From Cyclobacteriaceae bacterium (GTDB lineage Bacteria > Bacteroidota > Bacteroidia > Cytophagales > Cyclobacteriaceae): DNA of 64,000 nt. Shown here one piece after another: positions 18,944 to 27,051 of this stretch (position 1 is its first letter; each line of letters begins with the position of its first letter). The stretch is from contig CATQIH010000011.1 of the NCBI GenBank assembly GCA_958296015.1, forward strand, positions 17,061 through 81,060, in the 5' to 3' direction. The notes under the pieces were generated by a model that was not told the origin of the DNA, made no database searches, and saw nothing but the letters and a program-made list of their open reading frames with translations. A program made the position numbers and the translations under genes.

Positions 18944-19161
18944 GAGTGTAACATTTTGGACTTGATTGAAAAATTTTCGTATCAAGCAGGTAATACAGCC
19001 CAAAAGGTTTTGTACTCAAAAAAAATCAAGTTTTTTTAATTGGCATTCATTTGATGGAGGCAAGAAATCTAAACATATAATGAGAAATGATCCTTACAAA
19101 GCAAACGGGGCAGTTTTGCTCTACGATGTTTTAAAGCACTTTTAAATGCTTAAGTATATGT
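18944..19161. other. AT-rich leader of the FAS1 gene
   Basis: Upstream region of the minus-strand FAS1 gene, with A/T tracts near 19020. No gene was found. Confidence 0.3.
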
Positions 19162-19353
19162 TCAGTATTCATTTGGAGATTTTTCCTTTTTGGTAAAGAT
19201 CCCTAGCGGGATGACGGGGTAGGGCAGTTGCTGTTGTGGAAAAATCTTATAAAGTTTGAAGAACGAATAATTGTCACTTTTATCCTGCGCTAATAACGAT
19301 TGAGACGTCAGCATTAGGAAAAAGATTGCTATTGCCTTTGTCGTGTGTGTCAT
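19162..19353 (-). CDS. Small secreted hypothetical peptide
   Basis: The ATG at 19353 begins MTHTTKAIAIFFLMLTSQSL ending LAQ, a plausible Sec signal, followed by about 40 residues with no family. The signal start and the bases just upstream resemble the start of the outer-membrane protein gene at 30237 (MTHKTIALLALLM). This may therefore be the cut-off 5' remnant of a related gene. It could also be a genuine short product. Confidence 0.35.
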   Translation of the reverse strand: MTHTTKAIAIFFLMLTSQSLLAQDKSDNYSFFKLYKIFPQQQLPYPVIPLGIFTKKEKSPNEY

Positions 19354-19370
19354 GTAAATATTAGTGTCAG

Positions 19371-20153
19371 TCATTTGATTGAACTCCTTGCAATCCTGAA
19401 ACCTAAATCATCAATTTTAAATGAGTAAGGGTGACTTCTCCTTCTGGTGGTTGCCATCACGCTTCTTTCAATATCACACCAGCCGCCACCTCTGAATACC
19501 CGATACGAACCATACACAGTTTCGTCATACATGTCTGTACACCATTCCCACACATTCCCGAGCATATCATATAAGCCCCATGCATTTGGTTTCTTGCTGC
19601 CAACTTCGTGAGGCTGATTGCTAGAGTTTTCTTGATACCAGGCAATTAATTCAAGGTCGTCATATCTTATTGCTTGAGTTCCTGCCTGACAGGCATATTG
19701 CCATTCCGCTTCCGTTGGCAACCGAAATCCATTTGCTTCCGAATCAAACTTTATGTCTTTCGTTTCTGAGTCTGTAGAATAGCAAAGGGCTTTTCCCAAA
19801 TGCTCAGATAGCTGATTGCAAAAACTGATAGCTTCAATCCAGGAAACCGTCTCAACCGGCAAATTTTCACCTTTGAATGTAGCTGGGTTTTCTTTTATTA
19901 CTGCCTCATACAAGTCCTGAGTCACTGGAAATTTAGATAAATTGAATGTATCTATTTCAACCTTCCAAACCTTTTTGATTCGGTCATCTCTCATTTCAAC
20001 CGTTCCTGCCGGAACCGTCACGAACAGATCGTCAATGAATACTTCTTCAATACTTTTTCCTTTTGGTAATAAGGTCATCAATGTAGCTTTTGTAAAATGC
20101 CTACTAACGATAAGTGCAGCCACGGGCCGGGCTTGGAGGCGTTTTTCTTTCAT
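19371..20153 (-). CDS. FGE-sulfatase (SUMF1-type) domain protein, catalytic cysteines not seen
   Basis: 260 aa. The characteristic order is present: FPVTQDLYEAV, PVETVSWIEAISFCNQLSE, GFRLPTEAEWQYACQAGT, GLYDMLGNVWEWCTD, YRVFRGGGWCD, DLGFRIARS. This is the C-lectin-like formylglycine-generating-enzyme/EgtB/DUF323 fold. True FGE keeps a Cys pair close to the C terminus; here the region before GFRIA reads TTRRRSHPYSFKIDD without cysteine. It is therefore unlikely to activate sulfatases and more likely has a binding or other role. No sulfatase gene is nearby. Confidence 0.75.
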   Translation of the reverse strand: MKEKRLQARPVAALIVSRHFTKATLMTLLPKGKSIEEVFIDDLFVTVPAGTVEMRDDRIKKVWKVEIDTFNLSKFPVTQDLYEAVIKENPATFKGENLPVETVSWIEAISFCNQLSEHLGKALCYSTDSETKDIKFDSEANGFRLPTEAEWQYACQAGTQAIRYDDLELIAWYQENSSNQPHEVGSKKPNAWGLYDMLGNVWEWCTDMYDETVYGSYRVFRGGGWCDIERSVMATTRRRSHPYSFKIDDLGFRIARSSIK

Positions 20154-20235
20154 TTATCAATTTTCATACTTAGAGCAACAAAAGAATGAGTTCATTGCTG
20201 CCAGACTTGGGACTGAACAATGTCAGCAGGCGTAT

Positions 20236-20889
20236 TCATTCTCTATCGTATAGGAAATCACTATTGTCTTGTGGTATATATTCACCAGATAGGTACTTTT
20301 TGATTCTAGCAACCCTTAAATTGTTTTCTTGTCTTTTATTGAGATAATGAAAACCGTCCGGTGCACGAATCATGGCAATTAAGGCAAGATATTCACTTTG
20401 GCTAAGCTCTTCAAATTTCTTATTAAAGTAAAATTCTGCAGCATTCCCGAAACCATACATGGCCTTTCCGTTACCTTGGCCCATGTAAGCATGGTTTACA
20501 AATAATTTTAATACGGTGTCTTTTGGAGTTAAAGGGTCAAAAGCAAATCTGGCAATTAGTGTTTGTTTAATTTTTGCAAGTCCTGGTTTGAAATCATCAA
20601 AATAAAATAACTTTACTAATCCTTGGCTAATGGTAGTCACGCCAGCACCAGGAGTACTGATATCAAAACCGTTGTGATTATAAAAATTGGGATCCTGAAT
20701 TTTTAATAGGGCATCCAACTGTTCTTCTGTGAGATCATCTAATTCTAACTGAATATTTCTCGGGCTTAAGGCACTGGCAACTATCTCTAGAGTGTTCGCT
20801 CGTGCATTCATCACTACTATAAAATAGTAGATAAAAACTGATACTAGAAGTAAGACTATAGAGAACAGAAAAATTTTGAGTTTTCTCAT
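20236..20889 (-). CDS. Short GT51 (peptidoglycan glycosyltransferase)-like membrane protein, catalytic Glu replaced
   Basis: 217 aa with an N-terminal membrane anchor (IFLFSIVLLLVSVFIYYFIV) and recognisable GT51 motifs. EDxxFxxHxG is read as IQDPNFYNHNG; the second motif as GVTTISQGLVK (usual GG-STITQQ-K); the fourth as TVLKLFVNHAYMGQ...GFGNAAEFYF. The essential motif-1 Glu is Gln and motif 2 is altered, so lipid II polymerisation may be lost. It resembles a monofunctional transglycosylase in length. Its upstream side abuts the 164-bp repeat copy that begins the defence island. Confidence 0.7.
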   Translation of the reverse strand: MRKLKIFLFSIVLLLVSVFIYYFIVVMNARANTLEIVASALSPRNIQLELDDLTEEQLDALLKIQDPNFYNHNGFDISTPGAGVTTISQGLVKLFYFDDFKPGLAKIKQTLIARFAFDPLTPKDTVLKLFVNHAYMGQGNGKAMYGFGNAAEFYFNKKFEELSQSEYLALIAMIRAPDGFHYLNKRQENNLRVARIKKYLSGEYIPQDNSDFLYDRE

Positions 20890-20959
20890 TTAAGTGTTTT
20901 TTATGCCTACTAACATCCATATAGACGCAATTGCGTCTATTTTCACTATACAATTTCCC

Positions 20960-21123
20960 TTCCTAACCCACTACTCCAACTCCTGAATCCAGATGTTGCG
21001 CCACATGACTTGCATGGGGGCTGGCTTGTCAGTAGCATGTACCTGGAAGGCGATGAAGCCGGAGGCATCCATTGTGTCTACTACTTCGGCGGCAGGCACG
21101 CCATTGATCTAGGTACGGAGGGT
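20960..21123 (-). pseudogene. 3'-end fragment of a DUF1080 gene (left copy of 164-bp direct repeat)
   Basis: This 164-bp block matches 24579-24742, the 3' end of the intact DUF1080 gene, in the same orientation, with about 12 differences and no gaps by hand alignment. It still reads INGVPAAEVVDTMDASGFIA and onward to a stop, but a TAG interrupts the frame just before INGV. It sits 5 nt from the hepT stop and marks one edge of the defence island. Confidence 0.85.
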
Positions 21124-21128
21124 TCTTA

Positions 21129-21476
21129 TTATTTGATTTTGCTCAGGAGTAAATGAATTTGCTCCTTTAGCTTGGGTAAATTTATTTTTATGATCGACCA
21201 AATAGTCATATCATCAATGCCAAAGTATTCATGAATAACCAAGTTGCGCAATCCTATGATCCTTGCCCAAGGAATATCTTTGTTGTCTTGAAGTAGTTTT
21301 TCAGACAAACGATTACTAGCTTCGCCAATGATCTCTAGCTGACGCAATGAAGCATTGAACATCATAGAGTTTGAAATAAACTCTTCTAACGTTGCATTTT
21401 GTATATAATTCTCTATCTCTTCAATGGCATCCAGCACGTGTTGAAGACGTATTTTATCTCCCAGGTTATCGGGCAT
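21129..21476 (-). CDS. hepT: HEPN-domain RNase toxin, HepT/DUF86 family
   Basis: 115 aa all-helical protein. The HEPN active-site motif RNLVIHEY (R77, H82, Y84; R-N-x3-H-x-Y) is in the C-terminal half. These proteins cleave RNA and are neutralised by the adjacent MNT-domain nucleotidyltransferase, which AMPylates the motif Tyr in characterised pairs. Its first codons overlap the end of mntA by 11 nt, the usual coupled order. First gene inside the left repeat of the island. Confidence 0.88.
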   Translation of the reverse strand: MPDNLGDKIRLQHVLDAIEEIENYIQNATLEEFISNSMMFNASLRQLEIIGEASNRLSEKLLQDNKDIPWARIIGLRNLVIHEYFGIDDMTIWSIIKINLPKLKEQIHLLLSKIK

Positions 21477-21759
21477 AGATCATTTGTTTTTCTTTCTCAA
21501 TCATGGGCTGTATGTGTTTTGAAAGTCCCCTAGCCGAGACCAAATCCACCTTTTTCCCAAGCAACTTCTGAAGGTCCAGTTGCATCTGTATGAAATCCCA
21601 GCCTATGGGCTGGCTGTAATCCAGTTCCACCAATAAATCTATATCGCTATGCGTATTGCCCTCACCCCTGCCATACGAGCCAAACAAATAGGCTTTGAGC
21701 ACAGGTTTTTTAGCAAAAAAAGCAGCTATTGTATTGACTTGTTCGTTGGTTAATCTCAT
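21466..21759 (-). CDS. mntA: MNT-domain nucleotidyltransferase antitoxin
   Basis: 97 aa from the ATG at 21759 (MRLTNEQVNT); a longer reading from 21786 is possible. The Pol-beta type motif GSYGRG (27-32) and the metal-binding D39-I-D41 are intact (LFGSYGRGEGNTHSDIDLLV). It is the cognate antitoxin of HepT, acting by adenylylation of the toxin in known systems. The genes overlap by 11 nt. Confidence 0.88.
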   Translation of the reverse strand: MRLTNEQVNTIAAFFAKKPVLKAYLFGSYGRGEGNTHSDIDLLVELDYSQPIGWDFIQMQLDLQKLLGKKVDLVSARGLSKHIQPMIEKEKQMIYAR

Positions 21760-21893
21760 TTTGTTTATTCTTTGGTTAGCAGCCAAGTGTATGAGCAGTA
21801 GCGGATTTCAAAGCAACTATCTTTTTATCACCACAACGTTTACTAAATGAAGAAACTTTTAAGTTGTCACTATACACAATGTTAGAGGCGTGT

Positions 21894-22643
21894 TTATTTC
21901 TTTTTCCTTCTTGGAGGAGTTGTTGATGAATTGAATATTACCAATTTTTTCCAATCAATTTCACCATTTGATTCGCAAAATTCGTTACTGAACTCTCTCG
22001 TAAATTTATTTATCATTTGTGCATAAGACTTTAAGAATTCGTCATTCTTTTCTTTAGCCTTGTGTCCAAGTGGTTCAATGATTTCAGTATAAAGGTTAGT
22101 ATCACCTGAGATGAATTCCCAAAAAGTTTGACCACAATATTTAAAATAATCACCTTTATCAGGTTTATTATCCCGTCCATAACAACAACCATTGATAGCA
22201 ACTATATTAAGTTGAGAGTTACTTGTCCTAAGCGTCTTTTTTGCTGTGAGAAAATCAGCCCTCATTTTTTTTAGAGCAGATGAATTTCCCCATTTAGGGC
22301 CAGATTTAATTGTAATAATATATCTAATACTATCTCTATCAAATTCTAAGTCAATGTTTGGAATACCTGATTTACGGCCATTGTATATCTTCTCATTGAT
22401 GAATATTGCTAAACCTTCCAGCCAATCTCCAAATATCGTTTCTTCGCTGGAAGAAATATGCGCATTGACAAGGTTATTTATAATCTCTTGGACTGTGACA
22501 TATTTAGTGTCAAATAAATAAGGGTTTTGCTCTAGCAGAATTTTGGATAAACTCAAAGAATTTAAATTGGAAATTCTTTTTTGGTGAAATGTGCTAACAT
22601 TGTATTCAAAATACTGAGACACAACTTTTAGTGTTAAATCCAT
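21894..22643 (-). CDS. Type II restriction endonuclease, PmeII-like
   Basis: 249 aa. The stretch IPNIDLEFDRDSIRYIITIK carries D98 and, after 14 residues, IxIK with K113, a PD-(D/E)xK core. The following SGPKWGNSSALKKM and NIVAINGCCYGRDNKPDKGD blocks are characteristic, to my recollection, of the PmeII-type restriction enzymes. The family call is from memory and not searched. It would cut unmodified DNA. The methyltransferase at the other end of the island, the only candidate partner, is truncated. No frameshift is seen in this gene. Confidence 0.7.
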   Translation of the reverse strand: MDLTLKVVSQYFEYNVSTFHQKRISNLNSLSLSKILLEQNPYLFDTKYVTVQEIINNLVNAHISSSEETIFGDWLEGLAIFINEKIYNGRKSGIPNIDLEFDRDSIRYIITIKSGPKWGNSSALKKMRADFLTAKKTLRTSNSQLNIVAINGCCYGRDNKPDKGDYFKYCGQTFWEFISGDTNLYTEIIEPLGHKAKEKNDEFLKSYAQMINKFTREFSNEFCESNGEIDWKKLVIFNSSTTPPRRKKK

Positions 22644-22824
22644 CTTTCGAATTAAAATTTGACCTACCTAAATAGGATGATACTAATTTGTTTTTTATTG
22701 AATTAACGAAATGGTTTTTCGAGTTTTCAGAAGATAAATTTTTTCTATTTCCTCGAAGAACGACATCTCAAATATTCTTCATTAACGCAATAAACAAACT
22801 TACCTTTCTCAATTTTTATATATC

Positions 22825-23754
22825 TTAATTACAAAACTTATTTTCACGATGCCAAGTCATTGCATTTTGATGAGGGTAAGCATCCTTTCTTTTAGGAAGA
22901 AATATTTTTGAGTGTTGGTTCGAAAATATTCTAATGAAATCATAATGATTCATCTTACCATAGTCATGAGATAATAAATTGATTTTTGATGAAACTTGAA
23001 TAGTAAAATCATTTTCTATACTTAACCAACCTGTATCAAAAGCCCAATGGTGCAATCTACATAAAGCAACTCCATTCAGTACGTCATCTTTTCCTTTGGA
23101 ACTGTGGGGAACAATGTGTGCTGCTTCCACTTCCCACGACAAAGAATCAGGAGCGTTAATTTTCAATCCACAAAAAGCACATTTGCAATCATACGCTTCA
23201 ATGACAGCTTGACGAAAGCCTCTTACTCTCATTAAAGATTCTCTCGTGCTTTTTGCAAATTTCTTTTCTTTATCGAAAGGATTGTAGTATTCGGGTCGTG
23301 GAGTTTCCATTAATTTCTTTACAATTTTTTGAACTTCAAAAGATTTCGTTGGAAGAAATTTCTTGTGTGATGGAGGAATCTTTAGAAGTTTTAGTGCTTC
23401 ATCAAAACCATTTTCAGTGAGCATCCATTCTTTTTTATTGGTAAGAAGAATAGTTGATGTTGGTCTTGAAACTAATTTTTCTTTTGCTAATGAATCAGCG
23501 GCGCGGTAAAGCAAACGATGCCAAAGAGGGGTTTTTACGATTCTATTTTCCTTATGATAAATTCTTTCTAAGACAGCACTTCTTTGATTTTCATTGAGAG
23601 AAAACTTATTTGCAATTTCGTTGACAATTTCTTCTCCTGCTGCAAATTCTTTTATAGTTCCATTACAATTGAATAAGGTGATTAACAATGCTTGCTCAAC
23701 TTCCTTTCGGGTCGGCATTTTCAAATCTTGAAGCATTTTACCTTCGTAACTCAT
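22825..23754 (-). CDS. HNH endonuclease with N-terminal winged-helix-like region
   Basis: 309 aa. Residues 1-140 are helical and look like a DNA-binding Mrr-N-type region (RNRIVKTPLWHRLLYRAADSL-like pattern). The C-terminal HNH domain contains CAFCG, VEAAHIVPHS, NGVALCRLHHWAFD and GWLSI: the HNH_2 type with a Cys-bound structural zinc and catalytic His. It begins 15 nt after the stop of the shortened methyltransferase, so the two are probably on one transcript. Its role could be a second restriction activity or modification-dependent cleavage. Confidence 0.8.
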   Translation of the reverse strand: MSYEGKMLQDLKMPTRKEVEQALLITLFNCNGTIKEFAAGEEIVNEIANKFSLNENQRSAVLERIYHKENRIVKTPLWHRLLYRAADSLAKEKLVSRPTSTILLTNKKEWMLTENGFDEALKLLKIPPSHKKFLPTKSFEVQKIVKKLMETPRPEYYNPFDKEKKFAKSTRESLMRVRGFRQAVIEAYDCKCAFCGLKINAPDSLSWEVEAAHIVPHSSKGKDDVLNGVALCRLHHWAFDTGWLSIENDFTIQVSSKINLLSHDYGKMNHYDFIRIFSNQHSKIFLPKRKDAYPHQNAMTWHRENKFCN

Positions 23755-23769
23755 AAAATATTTTTTATA

Positions 23770-24474
23770 TCAACCCATAAAGGGATCAAGTACAGTATCT
23801 CCCTCCTTCGTGAACAACTTAATGAACCACTGGGGAAGTCCTTCAGGAAATGCAGCACTATGATTTTTATTATTGCATTCAGTTGCAAGATGAAGAACAT
23901 TTGTTGGATAGGCCATTTCTCTATCTAACCAGTTTGATATATTCTTACCAAAACCACTCCCTACCTTAGACTCATCCCGAGTCTTATCTGTATCACTGAG
24001 CTTTTTAAGTCTACTCTTTGCCCAATCCCCCATTGGAACCATTACTTCCTCCTGATACATATTGAACTTCTTATCTTTATTGAAGTGTAACAACCGTTCC
24101 CAAGAATCCCGAAACCTGTTCGGCCATTTGCCTGGATAAGAGTTCTTTTTGTGCCAGATATATTCTTCTGTCCATAGCCAACCTTGTTTTCTCATCTCAA
24201 GGATGAGTTCCATAACATATGTGCTCCTCTCTCCTTTCGTTACACGCTCTTTAATATTCAGAACGAATGAACCGGTTGGTTTGAGTACTCGTAGTAGTTG
24301 TTCAGAAAGAGGTAAAAACCATTCAACATATTTATCAGGATGAATGCCACCATAAGTACTCTTCCGTTGGTCAGCGTAGGGAGGAGATGTAAAAATCAAG
24401 TCTACCGAATTGTCTGGCAGGTTTTTCAATTCCGTTTTACAATCTCCTAGGTATAAGTCTGTTTTTATCTCCAT
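23770..24474 (-). CDS. Beta-class DNA (N4-cytosine or N6-adenine) methyltransferase, truncated at motif I
   Basis: The catalytic motif TSPPY (29-33) is near the N terminus, with DLYLGDCKTEL before it and motifs VLKPTGSFVLNIK after it: the beta-class order, in which the SAM-binding motif I lies at the C terminus. The protein stops at TVLDPFMG, exactly where DPFMGSGTT should continue; the remaining SAM pocket, usually some 40-50 residues, is absent in all frames. The next gene starts 15 nt later, so a deletion joined the two. Methylation is probably lost or impaired. It is the likely cognate of the restriction enzyme in the same island. Confidence 0.82.
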   Translation of the reverse strand: MEIKTDLYLGDCKTELKNLPDNSVDLIFTSPPYADQRKSTYGGIHPDKYVEWFLPLSEQLLRVLKPTGSFVLNIKERVTKGERSTYVMELILEMRKQGWLWTEEYIWHKKNSYPGKWPNRFRDSWERLLHFNKDKKFNMYQEEVMVPMGDWAKSRLKKLSDTDKTRDESKVGSGFGKNISNWLDREMAYPTNVLHLATECNNKNHSAAFPEGLPQWFIKLFTKEGDTVLDPFMG

Positions 24475-24578
24475 TTTACAAAGATACTTCTATGTCTTCA
24501 GGTTCAAAGCCAATTAGCAGTTAGTTTTTTACATTCACACATAACAACCATATATCCACTATATAAAGATTATTCTCC

Positions 24579-24742
24579 TTCCTAACCCACTACTCCAACT
24601 CCTCAATCCGAATGTTGCGCCACATGACTTGCATGGGTGCTGGCTTGTCAGTAGCATGTACCTGGAAGGCGATGAAGCCGGAGGCATCCACCGTGTCTAC
24701 TACTTCGGCAGCAGGTACGCCGTTGATCCAGGTGCGAAGGGT
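24579..24742. repeat. Right copy of the 164-bp direct repeat flanking the island
   Basis: Covers the last ~50 codons and stop of the DUF1080 gene plus 11 nt downstream. Matches 20960-21123 at about 93% identity, same orientation. The 3455 bp between the copies holds the five defence genes. Confidence 0.85.
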
Positions 24743-25327
24743 ATCGCCTTTGGCTTCTACTTTGTATTGGTTCCATTCGCCGTTTTTGAAGGCGTTGCGG
24801 GCAGCTTTGTTATTTGACAGATCGGCCAGCCAGCCGCGACGGGCTTCGTCGTAGATACCACCACTATAGGCACGAGGCGATGGGTCTATCTCTACCTGGT
24901 AGCCATAGACTCTGCCTTTATCGTACTTGCGTTGTACATCTTTCCCTTCGCTATTTTTGGTAGTCAGTGTGGTATCCTGTGGCATGGCATGGCTGCGGAT
25001 TTGTACGCCGGAGTTCATGGCGGTGTCTACCATCACTTCGTATTCCAGGATGAAGTTGCCGTACGTTTTGTCCGTGGCCAGAAAGCTATTGGGTTCCCCG
25101 AGTTTAGAGGTGCCAATGAGTATACCGTCTTCCACTTTGTAATCGGCTTTGCCGTTGAGTTGCGTGAAGCCCGCTTTGGTGTCTCCCTGAAGCATAGGCA
25201 CAAATTCACCAGCAGGTTGTTGCTTACTGACGGCTGTCGTATCCGACTGTTCGTTTTGTGAGGAAGGAGTATTACATGCATGAAGAAAAATGCAAAGCGT
25301 CAGTGCTGAAATGGTTAGCTTTTTCAT
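24590..25327 (-). CDS. DUF1080 (3-keto-disaccharide hydrolase-type) lipoprotein
   Basis: The ATG at 25327 (MKKLTISALTLCIFLHAC) gives a lipoprotein with cysteine at about residue 18. The rest is a concanavalin-like DUF1080 fold: DGILIGTSKLGEPNSFLAT, NFILEYEVMVDTAMNSGVQIRS, YGYQVEIDPSPRAYSGGIYD, WNQYKVEAKGDTLRTWINGV, DASGFIAFQVH. Such proteins act on sugars in Bacteroidota periplasm; the exact substrate is not evident. Its 3' end is duplicated at 20960-21123. Confidence 0.88.
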   Translation of the reverse strand: MKKLTISALTLCIFLHACNTPSSQNEQSDTTAVSKQQPAGEFVPMLQGDTKAGFTQLNGKADYKVEDGILIGTSKLGEPNSFLATDKTYGNFILEYEVMVDTAMNSGVQIRSHAMPQDTTLTTKNSEGKDVQRKYDKGRVYGYQVEIDPSPRAYSGGIYDEARRGWLADLSNNKAARNAFKNGEWNQYKVEAKGDTLRTWINGVPAAEVVDTVDASGFIAFQVHATDKPAPMQVMWRNIRIEELE

Positions 25328-25369
25328 AGTTAAGTTTAGTATCATTGTTTGAAGATGTTAACATACTAA

Positions 25370-25415
25370 AAAAGCCCATCGCGCACAACAAATATTGCGT
25401 CAGCGGCGGGCTTTT
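25370..25415 (-). terminator. Terminator of cystathionine beta-synthase
   Basis: AAAAGCCC ... GGGCTTTT inverted repeat (8-bp stem) with further inner complementarity (gccgctgacgc). It lies 28 nt after the CBS stop on the minus strand and is followed by a T-run in that direction. Confidence 0.65.
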
Positions 25416-25442
25416 AATACGAATAAAGAACAGACCGGTTGG

Positions 25443-26813
25443 TTAGCTACTCATCGCCATCAGGATGTCGTGGCGGGTAATGATGTGTACTTTGTTGAGC
25501 CTGTCGCGTACCAGCAGGGCTTTGTTGTTTTTGTCAATCATCGAAGACAACACATCCAGGGTATCTCTGGAAGAAACAAACTGGAAGGGCTTGTCCATGA
25601 TCATCTCCACGGGCTGCGTTTTCAGCTCCGGGTTGTCAATCAGCTTGTGCAGCACTTTGGAGTCTGTTAGGCTGCCGACAAAGGCTTCGCCTTCTACCAC
25701 TGGAATCTGCGAGATGCCTTTTTCATTCAGTATCCTGATGGCCTCTCCTACTTTCATATCTTTATCAATAGCAATCAGGTCATCGCTGCCATTACGGTCT
25801 TTCAAAATATCCTGCGCGGTGGCAAACTCCCGCTTTTCCAGGTAGCCGTGGTCTTTCATCCAGCTGTCGTTGTAAATCTTGCCCAGGTAGCGGGTGCCGT
25901 GGTCGGGCAGCAGGATCACCATCGTATCGTCTTTCTTCAGGTGTTTGCGGGCATACTTGAGCGCGCCGTATACTGCCGAGCCACACGACCAACCAACAAA
26001 AAGCCCTTCTTCGCGTGCCAGCCTGCGCGCCATGATGGCAGCGTCTTTGTCGGTGACTTTCACCACATGATCAATCATATCGAAGTCGACGTTTTTGGGT
26101 AGAATATCTTCTCCGATGCCTTCGGTGAGGTATGGAAATATCTCATTCTCGTCGAACTCCCCGGTTTCTTTGTATTTTTTGAATACCGAACCATACGTAT
26201 CAATGCCCACTGTGATCAGGTCGTGGTGCTGTTCTTTCATGTATTTGGACACGCCGCTGATGGTGCCCCCGGTGCCGATGCCTGCCGCGAAGTGCGTTAC
26301 CTTGCCTTCTGTCTGCTCCCATATTTCCGGACCGGTGGTCTCATAATGCGCTGCGGTGTTGGAAAGGTTGTCGTACTGGTTGGGATAAAAGGAGTTGACG
26401 ATGGTTTCGTTGAGCTTGCGGGCCACTGAATAGTAAGAGCGCGGATCGTCCGGTGTTACGTTGGTGGGGCACACCACGACCTCTGCACCTACAGCCCGGA
26501 GAATGTCTATCTTCTCCTGCGACTGCTTGTCGGCCAGCGTGAAGATGCACTTGTAGCCTTTGGCAATGGCAGCCAGGGCCAGCCCCATGCCGGTGTTGCC
26601 GGAAGTGCCCTCAATGATGGTGCCGCCCGGCCTGAGCTTGCCTTCCCGCTCTGCATCTTCTACCATCTTCAGCGCAATACGGTCTTTGACGGAGTTGCCC
26701 GGATTGAAATATTCTACTTTGACAAGGATGGTACCTTCAATGCCTTCGTTCACTTTGTTGAGCCTGACCAGGGGCGTATTTCCTATGGTCTCGATGATGG
26801 AGTTATAGTACAT
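25443..26813 (-). CDS. Cystathionine beta-synthase (PLP enzyme with C-terminal CBS pair)
   Basis: 456 aa from the ATG at 26813 (MYYNSIIETIGNTPLVRL); upstream codons in frame are non-homologous. PLP-binding Lys43 lies in NPGNSVKDR; the substrate loop is GTSGNTGMGLA; the phosphate-binding loop is GIGTGGTISG; GWSCGSAVYGAL also fits. Residues about 335-456 form two CBS domains (DMKVGEAIRILNEKGISQIPVV; DTLDVLSSMIDKNNKALLV), as in CBS rather than plain cysteine synthase. It condenses serine (or acetylserine) with homocysteine in transsulfuration. Single gene, divergent from gltA. Confidence 0.93.
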   Translation of the reverse strand: MYYNSIIETIGNTPLVRLNKVNEGIEGTILVKVEYFNPGNSVKDRIALKMVEDAEREGKLRPGGTIIEGTSGNTGMGLALAAIAKGYKCIFTLADKQSQEKIDILRAVGAEVVVCPTNVTPDDPRSYYSVARKLNETIVNSFYPNQYDNLSNTAAHYETTGPEIWEQTEGKVTHFAAGIGTGGTISGVSKYMKEQHHDLITVGIDTYGSVFKKYKETGEFDENEIFPYLTEGIGEDILPKNVDFDMIDHVVKVTDKDAAIMARRLAREEGLFVGWSCGSAVYGALKYARKHLKKDDTMVILLPDHGTRYLGKIYNDSWMKDHGYLEKREFATAQDILKDRNGSDDLIAIDKDMKVGEAIRILNEKGISQIPVVEGEAFVGSLTDSKVLHKLIDNPELKTQPVEMIMDKPFQFVSSRDTLDVLSSMIDKNNKALLVRDRLNKVHIITRHDILMAMSS

Positions 26814-26842
26814 TGCGTTTTTGCATTTCATGTGTGATGTCA

Positions 26843-26850
26843 CAAAAATA
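26843..26850 (-). promoter_or_regulatory. Possible -7 box of the CBS gene
   Basis: On the minus strand TATTTTTG matches TAnnTTTG and lies about 30 nt before the chosen ATG. No clear -33 TTTG. Confidence 0.35.
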
Positions 26851-27051
26851 CCAACATAATTTGTCAATTGCTTTCATTTCTTGTCATTTCCTGCCGGTTA
26901 TGCTGACAAAACTTCAAAATAAGAACTTTAGCATTACTATCAGGCAAAATATCTATAACATTAACTGAATCTATTGATTATACGTTATAGAATTATAATA
27001 CCTTCACACAAATTAAAATTAATTTTTTCTACCACTAACATTCTCTCTCGT

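Noticed and set aside
20935..24600. tRNA or tyrosine integrase explaining the island's direct repeats
   Set aside because: No tRNA-like sequence at either repeat and no integrase between them; the repeat is a protein-gene end.
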